From the NCBI GenBank assembly GCA_016584305.1, contig JACEEZ010021769.1, positions 124,001 to 188,000 on the forward strand: a stretch of DNA of 64,000 nt, read 5' to 3'. A program made the translations under genes and the position numbers. Positions 9,305 through 22,833 of the stretch are shown in pieces (within the stretch, counting starts at the first letter, position 1; the number at the start of each line of letters is the position of its first letter). The stretch comes from Chionoecetes opilio (Eukaryota > Arthropoda > Malacostraca > Decapoda > Majidae). The notes under the pieces are model-generated. The model did not search any database and was not told where the DNA came from. It was given only the letters and a program-made list of their open reading frames with translations.

Positions 9305-12020
9305 ACAATATACAATGAGCTAAGAGCACACGCTAACAATCATGGATGGACAAGGTAACACTACATGATATCTAAACTTCATTGGAAAAAGCTGTAGGCC
9401 TACATGTGTTATTGAAGGATAATTATTTTCAACATTTTTCCTTGTGTCCCTATGAAAATACAGACTCTTTTTCTTCTTGATGGTAGGTCATTTCTGTATA
9501 TTTGTGTGTGTCAGTTTTCACACATCTCCCTGACCCTGTTGTTCCTCATTCTATCAAATCGTCTCACTTGTGATAGTATTCTGATCATTGGTAGGCTGAT
9601 AAGAAAAACAAAATCACTACTCAGGATGTTAGTTCCTGATAAAGATGGTAGGGGGCCCCCCCTAGTAGGAACTTCCGTTCCAGGAAGGAATACCAATTTG
9701 GTTTAGTAAGTATCTAGAACTCTATAGATACTTCTCTCTATGAACAGCTTGCTATAGGAAACTGGGGGAAACAACCATGAAAATAGGTTCAAGGTTTACA
9801 TGCGAAAGTGATAAAGGAATGAAGATACTGGTGTTCAAACTGAGTGAGTCACATTATATTATCGCTGCTACACAACAATATTTTGCCAGCAGCCCAAGCT
9901 CTTCACCAGAAATATTGTTTTTATCACTGAAGTGGTAAGGGCCTGGTTCACCTCTAAAGGTGTCCAAACTGAATAAGATCCGCAACACCACATTATCTCT
10001 GCTACACAATATATTTTTTCCCAAAAGCCCAGTTGCTCACACAGTTGGATTATTGCCATTTCTCCGGAGCGGGGAAATTGGTTCCTCTGTTCTTTTACTT
10101 CCAAGACATCTATCACCATCGACCATAATTAAGAAACTTGTTCAGGACAATATAAAAACAAAAAAACTATTTTATTTATTTTACCCCTTTCTGTCCTAGA
10201 CACTTTTATAAATATGGGGGATGGTGATACGTCCTGCAAAGTCCTTCTTAGAGGAACCACTTCTTCACTACGGAGATATTATCAGTAATCCAATTGAGTA
10301 ACTAGGCTGCTGTAAAAACAGGATGGTGTGGCAGTTGTAGGGAGACGCTATCGTTACCATCCATATATTTGAAAGCAATAAGAAGCCAGGCCTCGCGAAG
10401 CGGGCTTCTTGAAGTTTCAATTAATTTGCATTTCAATCAATTAAATTGAAATCCTTAAATTTTTTTCAGGCGGGCTTCTTGAAGTTTCAATAAATTTAAA
10501 TTTCTTTCAATTAAATTGAAATCTATATTTTTATTTCTTCATTATTGTGTCTTTGGATGGTAGGCTTCAGGCGTGCACCTACCAGTAAAATCCTCAGCAA
10601 ATACATTCAAAAGAAGTCTGGGGAAATTTAACGGCAAAAAGGGAAGTTTCGAGGGTGGTCTGGGTGGACTGTGAGTGACGTGACGACGGTGTCGTCTAGT
10701 GACTGACATTTCAGCTCTCACAGACGAAGGTTGTCCGCCGCTCGCTCTCTTTTTTTTTTATTTAGTGTACCAGTTCGCCCCACTGGTCGCTGAGATGCAC
10801 TCGGCACTTCCAAGCCTTGTTGTTGGGTTGGGTTATTTGATGGACCAGGAGGTCCTGTTTTTTACCGTATTGGTCAACGTTGTTGCAGATACATTCTGCC
10901 GCCCTTAGCGCCCCTTGGAGAGGCACAAAACCGAACCTGCGCCACTGACACAAGGGGTCCTTCAGAGGGCTAGTTAAAGGAAGAACTTACTGTTAGGGAC
11001 AGGTGAAACCCTCACGGGGCAGCTCCACTTGTGTCTTGCGACGCTCATTAGTGGGCGGGGACACGCTAGTGTGGTAGCTGTAGGCAGAGTTGTTTTGTTG
11101 CAGTTAGGTAGTGGTCTTGTTTTTGCTTTATTGTTCCTGACATCTCATTGTGGCAGCTGGATTGTTTATTTTATGACAAGACACTTCTCTGTTTGATACT
11201 GTGGTGGCGCGTGTCAAAATAAAATGCCGTAACTCTGACAACAGAGGTAAAAACACAGAGCTCTTGTAACTATGCTCCAAGCAGATCGAGGTAACAAAGT
11301 TGATCCCCTGTTTACGATGGATTCGTTGCACTCGTGCTTGATGAAGATAATGGAGGAAAAACATCATAATATCCAGGGTCGATTATATAATATACGAGAG
11401 ATGAAGATAATTAAAAACAAAAATTGAAGAAAAAAATGCGTGGATGAGCGAAGATGATATTGAAAGTATTTTCACATATCCTAAATTTCCAGTCATTAAA
11501 ATTACATTCTAACACAATGCCATCGCCAAGAAATGCATTGAATCTGGACTGAAGGCATTTAATATGAGTATACCAGCAAGAGACATCAAGCAGGAAACTT
11601 ATATTTCAATAATGTGTTGCATGAAATGCTATAAGTTTTAAGATCACAGGAAAAAAAATTGTAGTATCCAAAGTATGTAGTAAACAAAGAGTATAATATC
11701 TGCTCAGTATGTGGTCAAGTAGGTCACGTCTTTTTTAGTGCAAAGAAAATGAAAAACATTGCATCAGTCAGCTGCAATGGCCCCCATAGTACCCCATAGT
11801 TGCCATAAAATGTCCGGAAAGTACGGAAAGATATTTTATAACAAAAACGGAAAGAACTAGCAGAAAAAGATGGCAAAACGTACTCAGAAATCGCCAGGTT
11901 GAGAACACTCAAATATATACCATCCTTCAAGTGTTGATAATAAACTATCACTCGTGTTCTCTTCGTGAACATTGCAGATCATGGATGTTATGAAGTTGAA
12001 CTTAATTGAAATATTAAAAC
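9305..12020 (+). mobile_element. Jockey-like LINE 5' part with ORF1, copy 1
   Basis: A 2.4-kb stretch (9309-11710) is repeated at 15424-17805 with about 97 percent identity. A long apparently untranslated leader, including two direct repeats of about 70 bp at 10403-10532 (CGGGCTTCTTGAAGTTTCAAT), precedes a gag-like ORF1. The copy continues to 12020, where a THAP-domain transposon interrupts it, and resumes at 14244-14345. A third copy of the ORF1 end lies inverted at the right edge of the window. Confidence 0.65.
11430..12020 (+). pseudogene. Gag-like ORF1 with CCHC zinc knuckles (LINE), degenerate
   Basis: Fragments in shifting frames read AWMSEDDIESIFTYPKFP, then a CIESGLKAFNMSIPARDIKQ block, then YISIMCCMKCYK. 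The zinc-knuckle blocks ICSVCGQVGH and KENEKHCI follow, and then a KCPE block. This order (RNA-binding fold, then CCHC knuckles) is that of Jockey-superfamily ORF1 proteins, which coat the LINE RNA. Several frameshifts and stops make it non-functional. Reading frame is lost near 11505, 11640 and 11755. Confidence 0.65.
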
Positions 12021-12333
12021 TTAAAGTAATCGTCCAGACCATTTCATCATTCCTGATTTAATGCAATGAAATCATAGCCATTAACGAGTATATCAACAAT
12101 ACGTCGTCACTTTTTGCATCCAGTCAGCCGTTTTTAAATAATCCGCAATCAAAATCTGCAAATTCCCCTAGTTCTCAAAACACTCCTCAAGGTTTGCAGA
12201 CGATGCGCCACGGGTCGGTGACGTAGCAAAAGGCAGCGCTCTCCCCGCCCGCAAATTCAGAGAGATGTAAACACAGGAGATAAATTTAGTACTTGAAGAT
12301 TTTTGGGTGTTTCTGATAGATTTGTTTTGCGAT

Positions 12334-12830
12334 ATGCCAAATGCATGCATCCTTTATGGGTGCAGCAAGACAGCTGTGCCTTTCGAGAGAAGTTTGCACA
12401 ACTTTCCGACTGATACGACAACGTTAAATGTATGGAAGAGGTTTGTGCGGCGGACAAGAGCAAATGGAACGGGAAGTTGACATTTGCAAGGATTTGTAGT
12501 GATTACTTCCAGCGGGACTGCTACAGCAACTGGATGAAAATGTCTATGAGGATATCAACCAAATTGGATTTGAAGGATAAGTTCCAGGTCCCGACAATCT
12601 ACCCGAAGGGCACCTGCTCCACTCTTGCTTCGACCAAAACAAGAGCTAAGAACTTGACCCCCGCCCCTGTGACAAGTTGCCAGACTCCTGATGGACATGG
12701 TTCTCTCTCAGTCTCACCAGCCTCATGCTCAGCAACTAGACTACCCACTCCTAAACGTCCTCGATCTGCTGTCAGGAAGCGGGAAGTAATTAAGTCAATC
12801 AATAAGCCTGTCAATGAGTATTATCAGTAT
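12334..12830 (+). pseudogene. THAP zinc-finger domain of Kolobok-like transposase, broken
   Basis: From the ATG at 12334 the frame reads MPNACILYGCSK (C-x4-C), then the LHNFPTD box, then TLNVWKRFVRR. A frameshift near 12465 moves the rest into another frame: LTFARICSDYFQRDCY. The order matches a THAP domain (C2CH). The expected final His is Tyr (CSDYF instead of CSDHF), so zinc binding is probably lost. A low-complexity, Ser/Pro/Thr-rich stretch and a basic KRPRSAVRKR patch follow, and then the frame runs out; the catalytic domain is missing. Confidence 0.7.
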
Positions 12831-12910
12831 CATACTCTCTTGTGCTTATGCTTTCCTTGGGTTAGAAAAATTCTAGAGTCCTTTTCCGCCCTTATTAGTG
12901 GGCTTTTTTA

Positions 12911-13453
12911 GGGTAAAATTCTAGTGTTTCCCATACTCTTCCACTTCCCCCAAACAAGTTTGGGGACCTGTGGGAATGCGGGGTTTGCGGGTGGAGAACA
13001 AATTATGCATCGGCAACACGAAATTTAAAAGTTGTGGAGGGGGGTAAAGTTCCCTAGAGCTAGGGTAATTTCCTTATATCTAGAGAAATTTACCTAACCA
13101 AAATTAACCTAACCTAACCTAGCATGGGGTTTGACCCACCGATAACCTAACCTAACCAAATATAACCTACCCTAACCTAAACAAATATAACCTAACCTCC
13201 TAGCGGGTTGGGGTGGTTCTCGACACTTCGGTTATCACTCTGTGAGGATCGGCAGCTTCACACATTTCTTGACTCCGAAGAAATCCAATGAATTTTCCCT
13301 AGTTCTAGGGAAATTTTTCAACACCCCAAACTCAAAAAACTATGTGTTTGCGACGCATATTTTGTACCCCAGCCAAATATCCCGCATTCCCCCAGGTCCC
13401 CAAGCTTGTTTTGTGGGAGAGGGGGAGTATGGGCAAACCCTAGAATAATACCT
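12911..13453. mobile_element. Palindromic MITE with central CCTAA arrays, inside Kolobok copy A
   Basis: Left block AATTCTAGTGTTTCCCATACTC and inner block CAAGTTTGGGGACCTG are matched inverted near 13385-13450 (CAGGTCCCCAAGCTTG, GGAGTATGGG...CTAGAAT). Between the arms are clusters of AACCTAACCTAACC. Another element with the same plan lies at 50851-51409. Confidence 0.55.
13100..13200. repeat. Short CCTAA (telomere-like) arrays
   Basis: AACCTAACCTAACCTA-type runs at about 13102-13122, 13143-13160 and 13168-13200. They match the complement of the arthropod TTAGG telomere repeat, interrupted by unrelated bases. Confidence 0.6.
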
Positions 13454-13892
13454 TTTTTAGTTCTACTGTAGTTCAATGCATTACAAGTCACGTAGTTATA
13501 AACATCCTCAACTTGTCGATCTGATTATTTGCGTGACCTGGAACTGTTGCCGATATTAATTCTGGTAAAATTCTAGAGTCCTTTCCCGTCATTATTATTA
13601 TTTTATTTTTCATCCGACAGGCCTTCACATATCCCTTCAGATACTTCTGCAACGTAATTATAAAGTGGGGGAGGGATGCCCCCTTCAACCCCCCCCCCTC
13701 TGGACTCCCTAAAATAATATTACTAACCTTACCAAAAAGCTCCGATCTAATTCCAATTGCAGGAAAAAACTAAAATTTTACCTGGATTGGTTAGGATAGA
13801 GGTTAGGTTAGTCATTCTCTATTCCCACACACAAATTTACTAATTTACCTTACTTACTCATCCATGTTTTGGCCTCAGTAATCCTCATATAC

Positions 13893-13993
13893 GCGACCAG
13901 CGTCATTTCTTTCGGTCTCAGATTGAGCATCGTACTCTAGATCTGCCACAGCAACAGATTCACTGTCTGACACCGAAGTACAATCGCTCATCA
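13893..13993 (-). pseudogene. Possible antisense acidic ORF in Kolobok-like elements
   Basis: On the minus strand an ATG near 13993 opens a short acidic frame (MMSDCTSVSDSESVAVADLE, then YDAQSETERNDAGRVYEDY) that stops near 13893. The same stretch, with a few changes and an indel, is present in copy B near 56680-56780. Whether it was ever a coding exon is uncertain. Confidence 0.25.
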
Positions 13994-14367
13994 TAACATT
14001 TGCCGACAGGTGTCAGACAGATGTTTGCATTGGAGCCTCTGCGGGCGTCACTCTTCTGACGTCATTAATAACAGTCGTAGCCCTGTTGGAGGGAAGAATT
14101 TTTTTTTTCGCACGCTTTTTACACAAGTCGTGTTTTTACAGAAATAAGGCCTGGAAATATTTTTTTTTTGGTGGATTAGGTGTTTTGAATGTACAATCAA
14201 CATAATTAGGCGAAAAAAAAATGGGTCTGGACGATTACTTTAACAATTTACCCAACATTAAAATACCTGGAAATCCAAGATCAGATCTAATATTCTCTAG
14301 AATCTAGATCCTCTAAAACGACCGAAAATGAAACTACTACAACTAAAGTACTTAATTGAAACTCCGA

Positions 14368-14758
14368 AGATTGAAGCTATTAAATTTACACTCACTAAAG
14401 AAACGTAGAATAAGGGACGATCTGATAGAAGATTTTAAGTAGATACAGGGATACAATAAAGGAGATGCAGGAAAAGTTCTTACGGCTAGTATTCAGGGTA
14501 GAACAAGAAGTAACGGATTCAAGCTGGAAAAGCGTAGATTTAAAAAAAGAAATAGGTAAAACTGGTTCACAAATAGGGTGGTAAATGATTGAAATGGACT
14601 CATTAGACAGGTATTTAGTGCGCAGTTATTAGGGAGCTTTAAAAGGAGGCTAGATAATTTCATGGATGGGGATGAAAGGTGGATGTAGGTAGAGTTAAGT
14701 AACAGGAACTACCACGTGTAGGTCTCGCGGCCTCTTGTAGCTTCCTTATTTTTTTATG
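14368..14758 (+). mobile_element. 3' fragment of the CR1-like LINE
   Basis: More diverged copy of the last 390 bases of the LINE at 4690-6150, ending CTTCCTTATTTTTTTATG. It lies directly after the 3' remainder of the Jockey-like ORF1. Confidence 0.8.
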
Positions 14759-14762
14759 TTCA

Positions 14763-15110
14763 CTGGACATGATTTTTTCTGAAATAAATTCCAATAATTG
14801 AATATACACATAGAACCAGAGGGAATTACCATCTTTGTTCATCTTCCAATTATATTCCAGTTATCAACAAGACCAATTTGCATTCCAACTGAACCAAAAT
14901 TAAATATATTTAAAGTTGATTGGGACTTATTCAAAACCAAACTTGATACTTCCATTAAAGATGAGAGCCTTAGCCAAAAAAATATGCAATACAGAGAATG
15001 AAATTCAAGAATGGATAAAAAGTGTACAAGATGCAATGTCCGTTGCCATTCCTAAATCTACAATAAAAATAATATATCAACTCCAAAAATTTGATGAAAT
15101 AAAGCACATC

Positions 15111-15113
<3 letters not shown>
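14763..15113 (+). mobile_element. LINE fragment: end of endonuclease and linker to RT, copy 1
   Basis: Codes for HLPIIFQLSTRP (end of the APE-type endonuclease, SDHLP-like), then DWDLFKTKLDTSI, then a helical linker ending FDEIKHIE, after which the (TA)n tract begins. A second, 97-99 percent identical copy is at 19634-19983. Both stop at the same word before a TA tract. Confidence 0.6.
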
Positions 15114-17805
<2,692 letters not shown>

Positions 17806-18051
17806 AATAGCGCGTTTTTGCGACCGCTCTGGCCTGGTCTGGACTGGGCTAGTCCCGGGCGGCCACTGTTTTCGCGAGGCGGATTGGACCGGGCTAGAAC
17901 GGACGAGACTGGGCCAGGCTAGGATACCTCTATAAAGAGGGTAACGCCATTCATAGGCCCTATGTTAAACGCTACTGGGCGCCATATTGGTGCCAAGGCC
18001 TCCTCGTTCACCCAAGACCCGGGGAAGTTCTCAAGGCATTACCCCGTAGTA
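17806..18051 (+). repeat. GC-rich head of dispersed repeat family R1
   Basis: Contains GGCCTGGTCTGGACTGGGCTAG-like GC-rich sequence, then TAGGCCCTATGTTAAACGCT and CCTCGTTCACCCAAGACCC. The second half recurs at 39216-39292 and, inverted, at 43875-43985. It is split from its continuation (19093 onward) by the palindromic Tc1-like element. Confidence 0.5.
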
Positions 18052-18321
18052 CACAGCGCGCCAAAGCATTGTTCGCGACATCATAACACAGCGCTTCCAT
18101 ACGGGAATTCAGAAAATGTACTCTATGGCAGCCTACTGACTTCCGAGAGAGATATCTTACATATGGCACCTTGTTTAAGGCACGGCCAGTCCATAAAGAC
18201 CGTTGAGGAATGTTCAGATGCCACTTGTCAATTATAGACGAAGCATTTAAAAAAGTATCGCCTTCCTTCCCGCGAGTAATTTGAACAGAGGCGCATTGGT
18301 ATAATTATCATTGTTTGCATA

Positions 18322-18600
18322 ATGAGTGGCAAGAAAGACCTAACAAAGGAGCAAATTATAGTTAGTGTATCTCTACACAAGGCAGAGAGGCCAGTGGAAG
18401 AAATATCAAGGATTGTGGATGTTACGAGGAAATATGTGCATAAGTGGGTGGAGAGTTTCGGGGTGGGTTGGCGGTGTCGCGGCAGCCGGGACACCAGAAC
18501 ATTATAAGTGGCCAGGGCGAGGATGTAAAACCTCAGCAAGCACCCTAAATGTCATGAAACGTCAAGTGGATGCCCATCCTCAATTAAGAGCAAAAAAAAA
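18322..18600 (+). pseudogene. Tc1/mariner transposase N-terminal DNA-binding region, left arm
   Basis: MSGKKDLTKEQIIVSVSLHK begins a helix-turn-helix region (first half of a paired-like domain), followed by ISRIVDVTRKYVHKWVES. After a frameshift near 18480 the second half reads WPGRGCKTSASTLNVMKRQV and DAHPQLRAKK. A functional transposase would continue with a DDE domain, which is missing. The first half is repeated on the opposite strand. Confidence 0.65.
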
Positions 18601-18636
18601 ATTGCGATATGACTTTTACATCCTCGCCCTGGCCAC

Positions 18637-18822
18637 TTATAATGTTCTGGTGTCGCGGCTGCCGCGACACCGCCAACCCACCCCGAAACTCTCCACCCAC
18701 TTATGCACATATTTCCTCGTAACATCCACAATCCTTGATATTTCTTCCACTGGCCTCTCTGCCTTGTGTAGAGATACACTAACTATAATTTGCTCCTTTG
18801 TTAGGTCTTTCTTGCCACGCAT
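18637..18822 (-). pseudogene. Tc1/mariner transposase N-terminal region, right arm
   Basis: Inverted duplicate of the left-arm ORF, with Ser2 changed to Arg (MRGKKDLTKEQ) and otherwise the same helix-turn-helix. It is only 61 codons before a stop. Confidence 0.65.
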
Positions 18823-19092
18823 TATGCAAATAATGATAATTATACCAATGCGCCTCTGTTCAAATTACTCGCGGGAAGGAAGGCGATACTTTTTTAAATG
18901 CTTCGTCTATAATTGACAAGTGGCATCTGAACATTCCTCAACGGTCTTTATGGACTGGCCGTGCCTTAAACAAGGTGCCATATGTAAGATATCTCTCTCG
19001 GAAGTCAGTAGGCTGCCATAGAGTACATTTTCTGAATTCCCGTATGGAAGCGCTGTGTTATGATGTCGCGAACAATGCTTTGGCGCGCTGTG

Positions 19093-19390
19093 TATATCAT
19101 GTTATACATATATAAAGGATAGACTGTTATCTTCGGAAATGTTTGTTCTTAAGATTATCACATAAAACTTAGTAAAACACATTAAATAAAGGTCATTATG
19201 AGACTCTGAAGAAATATGATGAACTTAACATTCACTTAAAACTCGTCGTCATGTATAACTTTGGGACAGCTTATAAGATGGCAGATATCAATACAAGCAG
19301 AATTTAATTAGCTTTCCATTGACATATTTCGTTTTCTGATACATACAATAATACCATGCAAACATTAAGGTTAACTAAATAAATTGCTCT
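19093..19390 (+). repeat. Dispersed repeat family R1, body
   Basis: Starts TATATCATGTTATACAT, includes ACTGTTATCTTCGGAAATGT and TTTCGTTTTCTGATACATAC, ends GGTTAACTAAATAAAT and then a CT tract. Related copies: 21580-21860, 21918-22215, inverted 22215-22515, 39293-39600 and inverted 43610-43870. No coding capacity; superfamily unknown. Confidence 0.6.
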
Positions 19391-19484
19391 CTCCCGCTCT
19401 CTCTCTCTCCGTGAAAGAGAGAGAGAGATATAAGTGAAAGAGAGATGAGTGAGAGATATGAGAGAGTAACCAAAAAAACTTTAT

Positions 19485-19610
<126 letters not shown>

Positions 19611-19633
19611 TTTCGAGATGTTCTCAAAACTTT

Positions 19634-19983
19634 ACTGGACATGATTTTTCTGAAATAAGTTCCAATAATTGAATATACACATAGAACCAGAGGGAATTAC
19701 CATCTTTGTTCATCTTCCAATTATATTCCAGTTATCAACAAGACCAATTTGCATTCCAACTGAACCAAAATTAAATATATTTAAAGCTGATTGGGACTTA
19801 TTCAAAACCAAACTTGATACTTCCATTAAAGATGAGAGCCTTAGCCAAAAAAATATGCAATAGAGAATGAAATTCAAGAATGGATAAAAAGTGTACAAGA
19901 TGCAATGTCCGTTGCCATTCCTAAATCTACAATAAAAATAATATATCAACTTCAAAAATCTGATGAAATAAAGCACATCGAAT
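19634..19983 (+). mobile_element. LINE fragment: end of endonuclease and linker to RT, copy 2
   Basis: Near-identical to 14763-15113 and ends at the same CACATCGAATATATA word before a TA tract (19998-20089). Confidence 0.6.
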
Positions 19984-19997
19984 ATATATACGTATAT

Positions 19998-20001
19998 ATA
20001 C

Positions 20002-20078
<77 letters not shown>

Positions 20079-20089
20079 GTATATATATT
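19998..20089. repeat. (TA)n microsatellite
   Basis: Nearly pure TA dinucleotides between the LINE linker fragment and the RTE LINE. Confidence 0.97.
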
Positions 20090-20091
20090 AG

Positions 20092-21265
20092 TGTCCTGGT
20101 GGAACGCCGACGTGAGTTTCGACAGGGGATGCTTGCAGCCTATGTTGATCTCAAGAAGGCGTTTGACTCAGTGCATTGTGAGTCACTCTGGGATCTTCTG
20201 CGACTTCGAGGGATTCCTGCAAGGACTATTGGTTTGATAACTGGTCTGTATTCTGGGACTGAGAGTGCTGTGAAGTGTGGGGCAGGTGTATCCAGCTTCT
20301 TTCCTGTGAATACAGGAGTGAGGCAAGGGTGCGTCCTTGCCCCATCACTTTTCAACGCTTGTATGGACTGGGTATTGGACAGGGTTGTAGATCAAAGTGA
20401 TTGTGGAGCATCCGTCGGCAACACCAAGATCGCTGATCTTGTTTTTGCCGATGATGCAGTAATCTTTGCTGAGTCGCTGGAGGTCCTGATGATGGCTCTC
20501 GAGGCGCTGCACGAGGAGGCAAAGCCTTTGGGACTTGAGGTCTCCTGGCTCAAGACCAAGGTCCAGGTGTTTGGAGACTTACTAGATGAAGCAGTACAGT
20601 CTGTTCATGCGTGTGGCGAGGACATTGAGATCTTGGAAAGTTTTACATACCTTGGTAGCGCAGTCCATAATGACGGCGGGTCACGTCAAGAAGTCTTACG
20701 GCGGATTGGCATAGCCCACGGTGTTATGGACTCGCTCAGCGGGAGTATTTGGCGTTGTCGGTACCTGTGCAAGAGGACAAAGATCCGGATCTTCAAGTCG
20801 CTTGTGATCCCTGTCTTACTCTATGGTTGTGAGACATGGACACTAAATAGTGACTTGAAGAGACGAATCAATGCCTTTGGTAATAAGTGTCTTCGCAGAA
20901 TCATGGGGTATCGCTGGGATGATTACGTGTCAAATCAGCGATTGCACCGTGAGACTGAATCGAGGCCTATTACCAGCATAGTCCGTCAGCGCCAACTTGG
21001 GCTATATGGGCATGTGGCACGCTACCCTGAAACCGATCCTTCCCATCGGGTTGTATCTGTACGAGACAATCCGGCGTGGAGGAGGCCAAGGGGGCGCCCA
21101 CAAGGCTCGTGGCTGGGGCAAGTTGATGTTTCTTGTCGAGAGCTGCTTGGTATGGGAAAGGAGCCTGCATGGGAACTCGCGCGTGGTGACCCCCGGGAGT
21201 GACGTCGTAGGGTGGGCGAGGCGACGCGCCCCCCGGCGTATGCCCCCAATGATTGATTGATTGAT

Positions 21266-21268
<3 letters not shown>
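20092..21268 (+). mobile_element. RTE-clade LINE, 5' truncated
   Basis: Carries most of the reverse transcriptase and ends in a short tandem tail (ATTG)n at 21248-21268, the usual RTE 3' end. Other copies: 58335-59345 (inverted) and 61210-61330; the 5' endonuclease part of an RTE-like element is at 40912-42195. Confidence 0.88.
20099..21202 (+). CDS. Reverse transcriptase of RTE-type LINE
   Basis: Contains [13 protein letters not shown] (motif A, catalytic Asp), [15 protein letters not shown] (motif B) and VFADDAV (motif C, FADD), then a thumb region and the [16 protein letters not shown] block typical of the RTE C-terminus. The TGA at 21200-21202 is probably a Trp to stop change: the sister copy at about 61270 has TGG here, and the frame continues for about 17 more codons to RPPAYAPND. 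The protein synthesises cDNA by target-primed reverse transcription. The APE endonuclease is missing in this copy. Confidence 0.85.
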   Translation: MERRREFRQGMLAAYVDLKKAFDSVHCESLWDLLRLRGIPARTIGLITGLYSGTESAVKCGAGVSSFFPVNTGVRQGCVLAPSLFNACMDWVLDRVVDQSDCGASVGNTKIADLVFADDAVIFAESLEVLMMALEALHEEAKPLGLEVSWLKTKVQVFGDLLDEAVQSVHACGEDIEILESFTYLGSAVHNDGGSRQEVLRRIGIAHGVMDSLSGSIWRCRYLCKRTKIRIFKSLVIPVLLYGCETWTLNSDLKRRINAFGNKCLRRIMGYRWDDYVSNQRLHRETESRPITSIVRQRQLGLYGHVARYPETDPSHRVVSVRDNPAWRRPRGRPQGSWLGQVDVSCRELLGMGKEPAWELARGDPRE

Positions 21269-21341
<73 letters not shown>

Positions 21342-21344
21342 GTA

Positions 21345-21442
<98 letters not shown>

Positions 21443-21456
21443 TATATATATATACA
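21269..21456. repeat. (TA)n microsatellite
   Basis: About 190 bases of TA with rare CG or TT interruptions, directly after the RTE tail. Confidence 0.97.
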
Positions 21457-21457
21457 A

Positions 21458-22617
21458 AGACTACTCTATACTGGACTTGCTACTCGTGCCCCGCGCCAAC
21501 CCGCCCATGACCAGTGGAGGCCAGTTTTGCGATTCCTGCCATTTTAGAACATCACCCCTCTTTCCCTTCCTAAGCTTTATCAGTATATATGATATACCGT
21601 TATCTTCGTAACTGTTTGTTCTATAATATTATCAAATAAAAAACAGTAAAATACACTAAAGAAATGCCATTATGAGAGAGTGAAGAAATATGCATGACCT
21701 CAATATATACTTAAACTCTTCGCCATTTAATATTTTGCGAGAAAACATTTTAGATGCTAGCGATAGAAAGAAGCGGATTTTCATTAGCTTTCCTTTGATA
21801 TATTTTGTTTTCTGATAAATGAATTACCACCATGCCTAAATTAGCGTTAACTAAAGAAATTACATCGTCAATCGTATCGGCAAGTAAAAAATGTTCAATG
21901 AATACAGTAGACTAAGGCATATCAGTATAAATGATACACTGTTATCTTCGTGAATGTTTGTTCTATAATATTATCAAATTAAAAACTGTAAAATACACTA
22001 AAGAAATTCCATTATGAGACACTGAAGAAATATGCATGAACTTATATTCACTTAAACTCATCGCAATTTGATATTTTGCGTGAAGACTTTTTACATGCAA
22101 CATATCAATAGAAGGGGAATTTAATTAGCTTTACATTGCTATATTTAATTTTCTGATAAATGAATTAGAGCCATGCATAAATTAGCGTTATCTAAATAAA
22201 TAACATCATCCATCGGGTAATTATCCCGATAGATGATGTTATTTTTTTAGTTAACGCTAATTTATGCATGGTTATGATTCATTTATCAGAAAACAAAATA
22301 TAGCAATGGAAAGCTAATGAAAATCCGCTTCTTTCTATCGCTAGCATCAAAAATGTTTTCTCGCAAAATATTAAATGGCGATGAGTTCAAGTTCATGCAT
22401 ATTTCTTAACTCTCTCATAATGGCATTTCTTTATTGCATTTTACTGTTTTTTATTTGATAATATTATAGAACAAACATTTACGAAGATAACGGTATATCA
22501 TATATACTGATAAACCATAGGAAGGGAAAAGGGAGTGATGTTCGAAAATGGCAGGAATCACAAAACTGGCCTCCACTGGAAATAGCCCAAAATGAGTAGC
22601 AAGTCCAGTATAGTCTT

Positions 22618-22622
<5 letters not shown>
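21458..22622. repeat. 1.16-kb inverted structure of R1-related sequence between TA tracts
   Basis: About 400 bases from 21458 (AAAGACTACTCTATACTGGA, then R1-like sequence) recur inverted up to 22622 (CCAGTATAGTCTTT). The middle holds a further forward R1 copy (21918-22215) and a perfect small palindrome ATCGGGTAATTATCCCGAT at about 22213-22231. Confidence 0.75.
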
Positions 22623-22710
<88 letters not shown>

Positions 22711-22725
22711 TATACGTATATATAT
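22622..22725. repeat. (TA)n microsatellite followed by inverted LINE word
   Basis: TA tract ending in TATTCGATGTGCTTTATTTC (22725-22745), the same inverted word found at 15203. Confidence 0.95.
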
Positions 22726-22833
22726 TCGATGTGCTTTATTTCATCAGATTTTTGACAGATTAGCTCATTGTATATTGTATATCAAGTATAGGCGTCCAGC
22801 CTCTGGCCCCTTTGCTTTTGGCTCAGTTCTTGC

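Larger units (their letters stand above)
12025..14239. mobile_element. Kolobok-like DNA transposon with THAP relic, copy A
   Basis: Inverted ends AGTAATCGTCCAGACC (12025) and GGTCTGGACGATTACT (to 14239), flanked by TTAA at 12021-12024 and 14240-14243. A THAP-type zinc finger relic lies inside. TTAA targets plus a THAP domain are the hallmark of the Kolobok superfamily. The empty site is visible in the inverted LINE copy at the right edge of the window, where a single TAAA stands at this place. Copy B is at 55745-57015. Confidence 0.75.
18052..19092. mobile_element. Near-perfect 1,041-bp palindrome: foldback Tc1/mariner element, TSD TA
   Basis: 18052-18530 and 18614-19092 are inverted copies differing at only a few positions, with an 83-bp centre. 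Ends are CACAGCGCGCC and GGCGCGCTGTG, flanked by TA (18050-18051 and 19093-19094). The empty site is seen in the R1 copy at 39290-39300. Each arm carries the N-terminal part of a Tc1-like transposase reading toward the centre. Confidence 0.85.

Noticed and set aside
10699..10953. Short frames on both strands (MTDISALTDEG..., MCQWRRFGFV...) conserved in both copies of the 2.4-kb repeat
   Set aside because: Conserved only because the DNA is duplicated; changes and indels between copies show no codon preference and the frames look like nothing known.
11128..11367. 79-codon minus-strand frame, also at 17225-17464
   Set aside because: Antisense to the LINE leader just before ORF1; no domain and no independent support.
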